DNA of 64,000 nt, from positions 3,474,501 through 3,538,500 of the forward strand of contig OY848929.1 in NCBI GenBank assembly GCA_963693285.1. Reading direction: 5' to 3'. A model generated the notes under the pieces. That model was not told the origin of the DNA. It made no database searches and saw only the letters and a program-made list of their open reading frames with translations. A program made the position numbers and the translations under genes. Position 1 is the first letter of the stretch; every line of letters begins with the position of its first letter. Positions 12,245 through 24,069 of this stretch are shown one piece after another. The DNA is from Xestospongia muta (taxonomy: Eukaryota > Porifera > Demospongiae > Haplosclerida > Petrosiidae).

Positions 12245-13870
12245 CAGATGTAGTGTATCCTGTTAACTTACATCCCCAGACTCTTTTAGATAGATGAGTA
12301 TCTTGAGCCTTGATCCTGATGTCCAACGATGCTATAGAATTAAAACAGAAATTAAGAATAATGATGTATATCAATTAATTTAAACCAGTAGTGTATGCTG
12401 TTAACTTACATCCCTGGAATCTTTTAGACAGATGAGTGTCTTGAGCCTTGATCCTGATGTACAACGATGCTAAAGAATTAAAACGAAATAAAGAATAATG
12501 ATGCATTATCAATTAATTTAAAGTAGTAGTGTATGCTCTTAACTTACATCCCTGGACTCTTTTAGATAGATGAGTGTCTTGAGCCTTCATCCAGATGTCC
12601 AACGATGCTATAGAATTAAAACAAAAATTAAGAATAGTGATCTCTTATCAATTAATTTAAAGTAGTAGTGTATGTTGTTAACTTACATCCCTGGACTCTT
12701 TTAGATAGATGAGTGTCTTGAGCCTTGATCCTGATGTCCAACGATGCTATAGAATTAAAACAGAAATTAAATAAATGATGTATTTATCGATTAATTTAAA
12801 GTAGTAGTGTATGCGGTTAACTTACATCCCTGGACTCTTTTAGATAGATGAGTGTCTTGAGCCTTGATCCTGATGTCCAGCGATGCTATAGAATTAAAGC
12901 AGAAATTAAGAATAATAATGTATTTTCAATTAATTCAAGTAGTAGTTTATGCTGTTAACTTACATCCCTGGACTCTTTAAGATAGATGAGTGTCTTGAGC
13001 CTTCATCCAGATGTCCAACGATGCTATAGAATTAAAACAAAAATTAAGAATAGTGATCTCTTATCAATTAATTTAAAGTAGTAGTGTATGTTGTTAACTT
13101 ACATCCCTGGACTCTTTTAGATAGATGAGTGTCTTGAGCCTTGATCCTGATGTCCAACGATGCTATAAAATTAAAACAGAAATTAAGAATAATGATGCAT
13201 TATCAATTAATTTAAAGTAGTAGTCTATGCTGTTAACTTACATCTCTGGACTCTTTTAGATAGATGAGTGTCTTGAGCCTTCATCCAGATGTCCAACGAT
13301 GCTATAAAATTAAAACAGAAATGAAGAATAATGATGTCTTATCAATTAATTTAAAGTAGTAGTGTATGCTGTTAACTTACATCCCTGGACTCTTTTAGAT
13401 AGATGAGTGTCTTGAGCCTTCATCCAGATGTCCAACGATGCTATAAAATTAAAACAGAAATGAAGAATAATGATGTCTTATCAATTAATTTAAAGTAGTA
13501 GTGTATGCTGTTAACTTACATCCCTGGACTCTTTTAGATAGATGAGTGTCTTGAGCCTTGATCCTGATGTCCAACGATGCTATAAAATTAAAACAGAAAT
13601 TAAGAATAATGATGCATTATCAATTAATTTAAAGTAGTAGTCTATGCTGTTAACTTACATCTCTGGACTCTTTTAGATAGATGAGTGTCTTGAGCCTTGA
13701 ACCTGATGTCCAACGATGCTATAAAATTAAAACAGAAATTAAGAATAATGATGTCTTATCAATTAATTTAAAGTAGTAGTGCATGCTGTTAACTTACATC
13801 CCTGGACTCTTTTAGATAGATGAGTGTTTTGAGCCTTCATCCTGATGTCCAACGATGCTATAAAAAAACA
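12245..13870 (-). repeat. 12-copy ~139-bp tandem array, each unit with a 60-nt exon-like cassette (minus strand)
   Basis: Twelve units spaced 128-149 bp, most 138-139. On the minus strand each has a pyrimidine-rich acceptor (ttttaattctatag or ttttatag) directly before CATCG, then 60 nt, then a donor GGGAT/gtaagttaac. The 60-nt cassettes (plus-strand coordinates) are 12272-12331, 12420-12479, 12548-12607, 12687-12746, 12826-12885, 12964-13023, 13103-13162, 13242-13301, 13381-13440, 13520-13579, 13669-13728 and 13798-13857. Read in phase 1-1 they encode 20-residue repeats close to SSLDIRIKAQDTHLSKRVQG. That frame is open in every copy except 12964-13023, which has a TAA. The phase-0 frame is stopped in the several copies with the catccag variant. 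The spacers (about 79 nt) would be normal short introns here. No family is recognised. Confidence 0.8.
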
Positions 13871-13919
13871 GAAATAAAGACTAATAATGTATTATACACT
13901 GATGTTACAATATTGTATT

Positions 13920-13975
13920 GACGACATTACATTTGGCAGTATTACATTTGGCAGTATTATATTTTGTAGTATTAA
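13920..13975 (-). repeat. 15-bp minisatellite bordering the exon array (right, inverted)
   Basis: Units attacatttggcagt, attacatttggcagt and attatattttgtagt are the reverse complement of the units at 12170-12230. Confidence 0.85.
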
Positions 13976-14602
13976 TTTATGTTGTCAAAGTAGCAGTTAG
14001 CATTTATATATTATTGATATGCTTACCAATTGAGTGCTTCATCTGCTTGTATCCGAGTGTGTGTATGAGTGACATAAAAGATAATGTAATACTGTTTAGT
14101 CGTACATTATGATATTAAATATATTTACCATTACACTGATATCCAAGCGGTATATCTGGAAGAACAAGAATCATTATCTGTGATTGTAATTGAGTCCATC
14201 ACTATGTAATAGATTATGTTACCATGTCATATGATAATCTACAAGACAAATGCTTTGTCAAAACTGGACATTATCTAGTATATTATATAAAGCTGAATAT
14301 AACAAGAAAGAGAACACAACAAAATTATGTGAGAAAATGTTTACTTTCTTAATTATCTGCCTATGTTGACAGTGATACATAAAGATATAAAATGTATATG
14401 TGTAATATTTAATACCTGTAGATATAGTAGTGTCATATATCATTGAATAGAATGAAGTATTTAGGAGTAGTGTGATAAATAGACACAAATAAATCAAAGA
14501 GCAAAATTAAAGTTGACTGTTCCATTATCTGTAGTCTACAGAAGATTACAGCCTGTAATATTGATAAAACATTGCACAACATTTTACAGACCAGACTCTT
14601 AC

Positions 14603-14705
14603 AAACATTCCACAGACTAGTTACAGTATACAAACTCCAGTCTGTTCCTACTGACATAGAAGGTGTGTAGTTTTGGCTAACTAATTGTACAAAGTTAGTA
14701 GAGAT
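14603..14705 (-). CDS. possible exon, unrecognised minus-strand gene
   Basis: A pyrimidine-rich acceptor (ttttctctctatgtatcacag) precedes an open stretch starting ISTNFVQLVSQNYT and ending at a consensus donor (AATGTTT/gtaaga). A diverged copy lies near 17480-17580, with an internal deletion that breaks the frame. No family is recognised. Confidence 0.25.
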
Positions 14706-15501
14706 CTGTGATACATAGAGAGAAAACACAACAGTAATTATAACACAGTCTTATATATTTATATATTCTACAAACATACGTTAAGTTATTCATAAAACAC
14801 TATTGGTTTTAGATAAGACATAGGCAGTAACAAAAATACACTACTAAATGTAGGCAATTACAAGATGGGATGAGGTTGTTGCAAAACATAACACTAAGAC
14901 TCTATAAAAGGGAGGGTATACTTGTTCTATATGCAGCGGACTGACTCTAAGCTAATAATTTATAACAAAATCTGAGGTAGGCAGTCTAGTACATTTTGCA
15001 TAGAGCATGCTATTAGGTTATAAAGTACTTTTCAACAATTCACCCTTGCCCACTGAGTGAGCTGTAAAGGCAAGTTCTGTACCATACATGCACCAGACCT
15101 ATACTATATGCTATTAACAAGAATGCTAAGTTGTAATGTGTACTTCAAGGCACATTCCATATAGTATATGTATGCACACCAACTCAAGTAAAATTAAAAG
15201 CTCTATAAAAGCTAAGAATAAGGCTTGGGTCTTAATGCATGCATGTACATATATTTGTGATTACAGTTACTCTGACCAAATTTGTGACTGTCCTTTTTGT
15301 AGGCAGTACAGGTTTTGCTGGGATCTTTGTAGTGCAAAATATCAGAAATATTTTCACTGCAGGGATCATCCATCATCTTGTTGGAGAAACAGAATACCAA
15401 CATCAGTAAAGACATTATTCCACACATGTTTTATCAAAAAGCTATATCATAAGTAAATTTGAAATAACATCCACTATCATTAAATGTTAGATATAACTTA
15501 C

Positions 15502-15564
15502 ATGACGTCGATGATACTAAAGGAGTCCAGGGAGATATAGATAGTCTGTGATACAGAGCAGCAA
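15502..15564 (-). CDS. exon-like cassette, 63 nt, in copy A
   Basis: Minus strand: acceptor ctatag, 63 nt starting TTGCTGCTCTGTATCAC, donor GTCAT/gtaagttat. Two frames are open. It shares the 15-base GGGA/GAGTCC core with the 12-copy array, but in the opposite orientation. The equivalent in copy B is 18438-18500. Confidence 0.3.
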
Positions 15565-17042
15565 CTATAGAAAGGAAAGAAAATATATTATTATAATATA
15601 GTAGTTCAAAGGTTTGAAGGCTAATTTGGACAAAGTGAACACAGTGGATGTAGCAACATAATAGGTAAGGACACAGGTAACTTGTAGGGATAAAATGATA
15701 TCTAGAGTAAGGGACAGAGGGTAGAACGGTTCTTCAGATACAGTGAACTTAAAAACATAACAGATAATAATAAACAAATATATAATGACGGCTACATTAG
15801 GGTATAGTCGATATAACAGGACATGTACTTGTATAATTATTCTTGTCATAATACAAGATATGAACTACTAATGATACACAGTACTAAATGTAGGCAACTA
15901 CAAGATGGGATGAACTTGTTGAAAAACTTAACTCTAAGACTCCTAGAGAAGGAGGATATGCTTGTACTATAATCAGCAGACTGGTGGCTCTAAGCTAATG
16001 ATTTATAAATTAACAAAATATTGGCTAGGTACTCTAGTACATTTTATATAGTGAATGCTATTATGTTATACAGTAGTTTTCAACCACTCTAAATGCCAGT
16101 TCTATACTGTATGCACCAGACCTACACTATATGCTATTAACAAGAATGCTAAGTCATAAACATATTATGTTTGTACTTCAAGTCTCATTCCATATAGTAT
16201 CTATGTATGCACGAACTTAAGTAAAATTAAAAGCTAAGAAAACGGCTTGGCAGTTAATGCATCCATGTACATATATTTGTGATTACAGTTACTCTGACCA
16301 AATTTGTGTCCGTATTTTTGTAGGCAGTACAGCTTTGTTTCTGCTGGCATCTTTTGGTACAAAATGTCCTATCAGATCTTCAGTAATAGATACTATATAT
16401 ATTATAGGGTGAACAAATTAATAATAATTAATCTACAACATCTGATCTTACAAACTGTTATCAGAAAATAGTCACTTTCCAGATTATCATCTTTTGCAGA
16501 AACGGAATACCAACATCACTATAGAAATAGTTAAAAAGATGTTACTGCACAACACAGGAACGTAGATATGAAAGATTTCGTTCGGTAATTAAGTTTCATG
16601 ATGGGCGTTAACTTTTTAAAAATAAAATTTTGTTAATTAATCGAATGACCTGCTATATACGAAGTCTTTGGCAACGTCTGTTAGTGAAATACAATCAAGT
16701 TTTTCTTTGTGGACAATGTACCATAATGTGGTTTAGTCGTACCTGTGTCAAAATATTATTCGTAAATATGACTTCACACTCCTGAGAGAACTAAAGATCT
16801 CTCTTACATCTACAATATATGAACTTACAAACTGTTATCAGAAATATTGTCACAGCCTGGATCATCATCGTTGTTGCAGAAACAAAATAGCAACATCACT
16901 ATAGAAATAGTTTACAAGATATTATTGCACAACAATTATCAGAGAACTATTATCATAATAAGTTTGTAATAACATCAGAGAACCATATCATAAGTAAATT
17001 TGTAATAACATCCATTATCATTAAATGTTAGATATAACTTAC

Positions 17043-17103
17043 AAGATGTCGATGATACCAAAAGAGTCCAGGGAGGTAGATAGTCTGTTATATAGAGCAG
17101 CAA
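17043..17103 (-). CDS. exon-like cassette, 61 nt, end of copy A
   Basis: Minus strand: acceptor attttttgtag, 61 nt starting TTGCTGCTCTATATAAC, donor CATCTT/gtaagttat. One frame is open. It is a diverged relative of 15502-15564, and a near-identical copy lies at 19961-20021. Confidence 0.3.
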
Positions 17104-18437
17104 CTACAAAAAATAAAGAAAGTGCATTATTTTTATATGGTAGTCCCTACTCACCATCGAAAGAACATATACAATATACTAATAATATTAGAGAACACAA
17201 CAAAATTATGTGAGAAAATGTTTACTTTCTTAATTATCTGCCTATGTTGACAGTGATACATAAAAGATATAAAATGTATATGTGTAATATTTAATACCTG
17301 TAGATATAGTAATGTCAGATATCATTGAATAGAATGAAGTGTTTATGAGTAATGTGATAAATACACACAAATAAATCAAAGAGTAAGACTAAAGTTGACT
17401 GACCTATTATCTGTAGTCTACAGAAGATTACAGCCTGTAATATTGATAAAACATTGCACAACATTTTACAGACCTGACTCTTACAAATATTCCACAGACC
17501 AGTGACAGTAGTCTGTTCCTACTGACATAGAAGGTGTGAAGTTTTGGCTAACTAATTGTACAAAGTTAGTAGAGATCTGTGATACATAGAGAGAAAACAC
17601 AACAGTAATTATAACACAGTCTTACATATTCTACAAAAATACGTTAGTTGTTCATAAAACACTATTGGTTTTAGATAAGACATAGGCAGTAAGGGAATAT
17701 ACTACTTCATAGATGTGTCACATACATATAAAAGGCTGGAGGGAAAATAATTTACTACTAATGATACAAAACTACACTACTAAATGTAGGCAATTACAAG
17801 ATGGGACGAGGTTGTTGCAAAACATAACACTAAGACTCCTAAAAAGGGAGGGTATACTTGTTCTATATGCAGCAGACTGACTCTAAGCTAATAATTTATA
17901 ACAAAATATCAGGAAGGCAGTCTAGTACATTTTACATAGAGCATGCTATTAGGTTATAGAGTACTTATCAACAATTCACCCTTGCCCACTGAGTGAGCTG
18001 TAAAGGCAAGTTCTGTACCATACATGCACCAGACCTATACTATATGCTATTAACAAGAATGCTAAGTTGTAATGTGTACTTCAAGGCACATTCCATATAG
18101 TATATGTATGCACACCAACTCAAGTAAAATTAAAAGCTCTATAAAAGCTAAGAATAAGGCTTGGGTCTTAATGCATGCATGTACATATATTTGTGATTAC
18201 AGTTACTCTGACCAAATTTGTGATTGTCCTTTTTGTAGGCAGTACAGGTTTTGCTGGGATCTTTGTAGTGCAAAATATCAGAAATATTTTCACTGCCGGG
18301 ATCATCCATCATCTTGTTGGAGAAACAGAATACCAACATCACTGAAGACATTATTCCACACAAGTTTTATCAAAAAGCTATATCATAAGTAAATTTGAAA
18401 TAACATCCACTATCATTAAATGTTAGATGTAACTTAC

Positions 18438-18500
18438 ATGACGTCGATGATACTAAAGGAGTCCAGGGAGATATAGATAGTCTGTGATACAGAGCAGCAA
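18438..18500 (-). CDS. exon-like cassette, 63 nt, in copy B
   Basis: Counterpart of 15502-15564, with the same acceptor and gtaagt donor preserved. Confidence 0.3.
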
Positions 18501-19960
18501 CTATAGAAAAGAAAGAAAATATATTATTATAATATAGTAGTTCAAAGGTTTGAAGGCTAATTTGGACAAAGTGAACACAGTGGATGTAGCAACATAATAG
18601 GTAAGGACACAGGTAACTTGTAGGGATAAAATGATATCTAGAGTAAAGGACAGAGGATAGAACAGTTCTTCAGATACAGTGAACTTAAAAACATAACAGA
18701 TAAATATAAACAAATAAAGAATGACAGCTACATCAGGGTATAGTCGATATAACAGTACATGTACTTGTATCATTATTCTTGTCATAATACAAGATATGAA
18801 CTACTAATGATACACAGTACTAAATGTAGGCAATTACAAGATGGGATGAACTTGTTGAAAAACTAACTATAAGATTCCTAGAGAAGGAGGATATGCTTGT
18901 ACTATAATCAGCAGACTGGTGGCTCTAAGCTAATGATTTATAAATTAACAAAATATTGGCTAGGTACTCTAGTACTTTTTATATAGTAAATGCTATTATG
19001 TTATAGAGTAGTTTTCAACAGTTAACCACTCTAAAGGCAAATTCTATACTGTATATGCACCAGACCTACTATTAACAAGAATGCTAAGTCATAAACATAT
19101 TATGTTTGTACTTCAAGTCTCATTCCATATAGTATCTATGTATGCACAAACTTAAGTAAAATTAAAAGCTAAGAAAAAGGCTTGGCAGTTAATGCATCCA
19201 TCTACATATTTGTGATTACAGTTACTCTGACCAAATTTGTGACCATCATTTTCGTAGGCAGTACAGCTTTGTTTCTGCTGGCATCTTTGTGGTACAAAAT
19301 GTCCTATCAGATCTTCAGTAATAGATACTATATATATAATTATAGAAGGAACAAATTAATAATAATTAATCTACAACATCTGATCTTACAAACTGTTATC
19401 AGAAAATAGTCACTTTCCAGATTATCATCTTTTGCAGAAACGGAATACCAACATCACTATAGAAATAGTTAAAAAGATGTTACTGCACAACACAGGAATG
19501 TAGACATGAAAGATTTCGTTCGGTAATTAAGTTTCATGATGGGCGTTAACTTATTAAAAATAAAATTTTGTTAATTAATCGAATGACCTGCTATATGCGA
19601 AGTCTTTGGCAACGTCTGTTAGTGAAATACAATCAAGTTTTTCTTTGAGGACAAAGTACCATGATGTGGTTTAGTCGTACCTGTGTCAAAATATTATTCG
19701 TAAATATGACTTCACACTCCTGAGAGAACTAAAGATCTCTCTTACATCTACAATATATGAACTTACAAACTGTTATCAGAAATATTGTCACAGTCTGGAT
19801 CATCATTTTTGTTGCAGTAACAAAATAGCAACATCACTATAGAAATAGTTTAGAAGATATTATTGCACAACAATTATCAGAGAACTATTATCATAATAAG
19901 TTTGTAATAACATCAATTTGTAATAACATCCATTATCATTAAATGTTAGATATAACTTAC

Positions 19961-20021
19961 AAGATGTCGATGATACCAAAAGAGTCCAGGGAGGTAGATA
20001 GTCTGTTATATAGAGCAGCAA
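19961..20021 (-). CDS. exon-like cassette, 61 nt, end of copy B
   Basis: Counterpart of 17043-17103. The acceptor is ttctgtag and the donor gtaagttat is intact. Confidence 0.3.
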
Positions 20022-20128
20022 CTACAGAAAATAAAGAAAATTTATTATTCTTATACGGTAGTCCTTACTCACCATCGAAAGAACATATACTCAAATATAC
20101 TAATATATGTTATCAGGTATAACTTACC

Positions 20129-20179
<51 letters not shown>

Positions 20180-20252
20180 CACACACACACATATACATAT
20201 ATATCACACACACACGCGCGCGCACACTCTCTCTCTCTCTCTCTCTCTCTTT
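20129..20252. repeat. compound microsatellite (TA)n (CA)n (CG)n (CT)n
   Basis: Runs of TA, CA, CGCG and CT follow one another directly. No gene is present. Confidence 0.95.
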
Positions 20253-20575
20253 ATATATATGCATATATGTGTAAAATAATGACATTAATTTCGGTGACAT
20301 TTTATATACAACTCACAGCTGTATAGTGGTGGTATGTATATATGTAGTTAACAGATCACCAATAATATTATAATATAGTAATTATAAAGAGAAGAGAAGT
20401 GATCATTAGCTGGATGTACAACATGTCAATCTTACAACAAAAATGAGAGGATAATAGGTTATATATATGCATATATTCAGTAATGCACTATATAAAAAAG
20501 GTTCACAAGAAGAGCTTTTATGATACAAATACAAATTAGAGCCTAGGAGAAGAAAATAAATAGGTTGGTACTAAA
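20253..20575. other. no recognisable gene
   Basis: AT-rich sequence following the microsatellite. Nothing was recognised. Confidence 0.5.
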
Positions 20576-20579
20576 TAAA

Positions 20580-21215
20580 GATACTTGACTGATTTTATTC
20601 TCACTTGCTGTATTCTACCAAATATACTGGTTACCAAATTCCATATATTACACAGAAAAGTACTAATCGGGTATTGTGTTTATAAATGATTTGATGACAG
20701 GCTTAGTTTTCAAGTCTGTCAATCCAAGGGCTAAAAGTGAATCAAAACTCACTGAGTACAAACGCTAAGTGGGACAAGCTAAATATACTGACACACATGG
20801 ATACTGTTACTCTGACCGTATTTGTTACTCCTGTCTTCCAGTTTTGTAGTAGCCAGGAAGAGCTTTGCCTCAGTATTTGCTGCCCTATCAGAATGACTTG
20901 ACTGCATAGACTTCAGTTCCTTCTTTTGGTCTTGCTAAACAGTTAAAATCCTAATGGACCAGTTGCTAAAATGAATCAATAGCATTATTTTCTACTACAA
21001 AATTGGCACCACTAGAATGGCTAGTCGAACTGAGCATGCCCAGTTGATCATCAAGATCGTGCCATGATAGTAACAACAATATAACTCCCTATATGTAATC
21101 TAGTACACAATGAAGATTGTCTGTCTGAATGTAAGTTTATTAAGCACACATATATGAAGCCCTGCCATTGTACAGAAGCATGCCATCATCTTGTTACAAT
21201 GGGTGGAGTTATTGA
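20580..21215 (+). repeat. long repeat family, plus-strand arm of an inverted duplication
   Basis: Nearly the whole segment recurs as the reverse complement at about 32530-33210 (shared ggtattgtgtttataaatga, gtcgaactgagcatgccca, atcatcaagatcgtgccatg). A motif in it (gttactctgacc followed by atttgt) also occurs in the 2.9-kb blocks, so all belong to one repeat family. Confidence 0.92.
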
Positions 21216-21930
21216 GTCTATATTGACTAGCATTTGGACCAACTGAGCCACATATCCCAGGAAACCATATTGTTTAAGTATCCTTCCAAACGGACAAAAG
21301 TTTAAACATTTATGCATGATTTACAATGGTCAGAAAAGTCCTCTTCTTGTCAACTTTTTTGGTGTAGTGCATTACAGCCTAGTCACTAATTTATTGTTTG
21401 TACATGTACATGTACATAATATAAACATTACACATATTAGTGATATATCATAATTATATGTTATTGTATCATTACAATAGAAAGTCACTGGTGATACTGC
21501 TGTGACTTCTTTGACACTAGAAGCTTCCATAGATCCCAAACCTGTTGTAGGTGATCCTCGTGTTCAATGTACATTTTTTGTACTGGTTAATGAGGGTCAA
21601 ATACCATGTGGTCCTTTAAAGACTATTGCTTTTTTGAAGAGCCTCTGTGGTATCTATTCTCTTATTAATAGTGATCTTTACCACTTTATTTGTAATTATT
21701 GTGTATAGTATAATATGAATATTTAATAAGTTGTGCTAATAATAATCTATGAATTATATTATATTATATTATGTCCTATCTCTAGTCTGTACTTAAAGAT
21801 CAATTGAAGGATTATGCTAACTCAGCTATTGGACAAGTTGTATTACTTTTAACAAAGATCAATGAAGAAGCTAGTAATGCAGATCCTGGAATGTATTCCC
21901 ATAGTAATAGCTGATATGATGCATACAAGT

Positions 21931-21938
21931 AACATCTT

Positions 21939-21973
<35 letters not shown>

Positions 21974-21985
21974 TGCACACACATA
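21931..21985. repeat. (CT)n(CA)n microsatellite
   Basis: A CT run followed by CA repeats, inside an intron-like part of the PHR pseudogene. Confidence 0.9.
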
Positions 21986-22142
21986 TACAGTCTGGCTATG
22001 TTTAGCTTCTCTGTGTGTCATTGATGAAGAAGATATTGTTGCTATCTTCTCAGGATAATGGCTACGAGAATATAGCAAAACTCAGTTGAGGAATGCATGA
22101 GGAAGAGAATTATTTATGACAATGTTATTCTTGTCCTTTTAG

Positions 22143-22263
22143 CCTCTATGTGACAATCATGATGATGGTGAAACTAAAGCTCCTATATCATGTAATCATT
22201 GTGGTAACTTGTGTGGAGAATGCGATCATGTACTGCATTATCACAAACGTACTGATAACTAAT
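22143..22263 (+). pseudogene. B-box-like zinc module exon of the PHR pseudogene
   Basis: Acceptor cttttag precedes PLCDNHDDGETKAPISCNHC, then GNLCGECDHVLHYHKR, with the Cys/His spacing of the PHR zinc module. A TAA follows RTDN just before the donor (taat/gtgagt). The next exon piece (22295-22334) also has an internal TAA. Confidence 0.8.
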
Positions 22264-22965
22264 GTGAGTGACAATGACCTCCACTTCTATTCAGATGTTC
22301 AAAGAATAATCTGTTAAATTTGATCTTCATGAAGGTATGGTCATATCAAACCCTACTTGGCTATATCATTCTTAGGTGAATCTTGTACTTTGAATGGATT
22401 GGTCGAATTCAATTACACTGTAGGAGGTAAGTAAATAGAATTTAAATATTCACTGACAATTGCCATGGCAAAATATATGCACATCCTAAGGAGCCCACTT
22501 TATTATAGCAACTAATTGATATTAATTGATTGATAATTACCATAGCAACAGTATCCATGACAACACTGACTAACTATATTACAGGTGGAGGTAAACGTGC
22601 CTATAGGTTCTGTAGTACTATCAGTAATACTGGTCTTTTATCTATTAGTAATGTTTGTGGTGATCTTGAGTGTCAAGTGAGAGCTACGTCTGTCTGTGAT
22701 AGGCTGCTGTCTCTTATAGAGTTATAAAGGGATGGATTTCTATTTTAAACAGAGTAATAGATTTATAGACGATTGTACAGAGAGAAAGGAAAGGTATAGA
22801 TAAGTAGTTAGTATTTCTATGTACTATTATCTAGCAATATATTGAACAGTTATATCTCTCTGATTGACCTGACAAAAATGTCCTGAAAGAAGTTGATAAG
22901 GAAAGAAGTACAAAACTAATGTTTGCATTAAAATACCTCATTTTTTTGATATTATTAATGTGATG

Positions 22966-22972
<7 letters not shown>

Positions 22973-23031
<59 letters not shown>
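22973..23031. repeat. (TA)n microsatellite
   Basis: About 59 bases of alternating TA. Confidence 0.95.
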
Positions 23032-23034
<3 letters not shown>

Positions 23035-24069
23035 ACTGTGAATATTCTTTTAGCTTCCCTTTATTGTGTAAGTTGGCTACTAGTCATAAGGGTTGGAAGA
23101 TTCTCATAGTACCTAATAATGACGAACAGTATAAAGTTGTATGCAAGCTAGACAAGTTGAAAAACCTCATGATCCTATTATTTATCTATCCATCTATCCA
23201 TTCAGGTACTAACTTGGTAGTCTCATGGTGTCTACCACTCAATTAAAAAAAAGGAGAAGATGAAAAGACAGACTCTAACTTTGAACAAACAGAAGAACCC
23301 TCTTCGATGGCTAATATACTCTTCAACAGTCATGTCTGCAGTCTACTAAAAGCAGTCTGTCACCATATCACTGACTCATGTATTATTTTTCCATATATTA
23401 AACCAAGAGACATTGCTACAATGACTAATGTGACACCTCTTGGTTAGAGTGCTGCATATAGCTGAGGGAGTTAATTCAGCTGCTACTATCAATCAACTTG
23501 GCTTCCTAGACTGTTATTGGTAAAGTGGAGTCTGTACAAGTAAAAGTGAAAGTGCAGGGCTCATACATATTACAGGAGAATGTGTCCATTGACATGTTGG
23601 AGCCACCACTTTTACATGTATATATGCAATAGTGCCATCAGTTGACTTTCCCAACAGTACTTCGATGAATAAAGGTCCACCATACTTAGTCACTAATTTA
23701 TTGTTTGTACATGTACGTAATATAAACGTTACACATATTAGTGATATATTATAATAATTATATGTTATTGTATCATAACAATAGAAAGTCACTGGTGATA
23801 CTGCTGTGGCTTCATTGAGACTAGAAACTCCCACAGATCCCAAACCTGTTGTAGGTGATCCTCGTGTTCAATGTACATTGTTTGTACTGGTTAATGAGGG
23901 CCAAATACCACGTGGTCCTTTAAAACTATTGCTTTTTTGAAGAGCCTCTGTGCCATCTATCACTTATTCATAGTGATCTTTACCACTTTATTTCTAATTG
24001 TATATAGTATAATATGAATATTTAATAAGTTGTGTTAATGATCTATTGATGTTAATTGATTGATAATTA

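Larger units (their letters stand above)
14300..17190. repeat. 2.9-kb tandem duplication, copy A
   Basis: Copies A and B start at the same landmark (agaacacaacaaaattatgt at 14311 and 17192) and stay parallel to about 17103/20021. The offset is 2881 at the start, about 2936 in the middle (an extra ~55 bp in B near 17.70-17.76 kb) and 2918 near the end. Each copy also contains two related sub-blocks (about 14.85-15.6 and 15.88-17.1 kb in A) sharing actaaatgtaggcaa and accagacctac. No ordinary gene was recognised, but both copies carry minus-strand exon-like cassettes, listed separately. Confidence 0.92.
17191..20100. repeat. 2.9-kb tandem duplication, copy B
   Basis: Second copy of the block at 14300-17190, highly similar with small indels, including ~55 extra bases near 17.70-17.76 kb. 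Its right edge runs into a microsatellite at 20130. Confidence 0.92.
21380..22730 (+). repeat. internal duplication in the PHR pseudogene, copy A
   Basis: Sequence from tagtcactaatttattgttt (21380) recurs at 23687. The stretch around 22515-22730 recurs at 24960-25150. Copy B lacks about 0.8 kb that contains the B-box-like exon. Confidence 0.85.

Noticed and set aside
12245..13870. CRISPR-like or satellite-only explanation of the 139-bp units
   Set aside because: Units are entire repeats without unique spacers in an animal genome; precise splice borders in all 12 copies are not explained by a plain satellite, although that remains the null hypothesis.
15136..15456. 106-codon open frame, repeated at 18072-18392
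   Set aside because: The copy exists because of the 2.9-kb duplication. It has no domain, and differences between copies do not favour silent changes by eye.
15565..15849. 94-codon minus-strand frame with hydrophobic stretches (also 18501-18785)
   Set aside because: Composition follows from AT-rich DNA; no splice context or family match.
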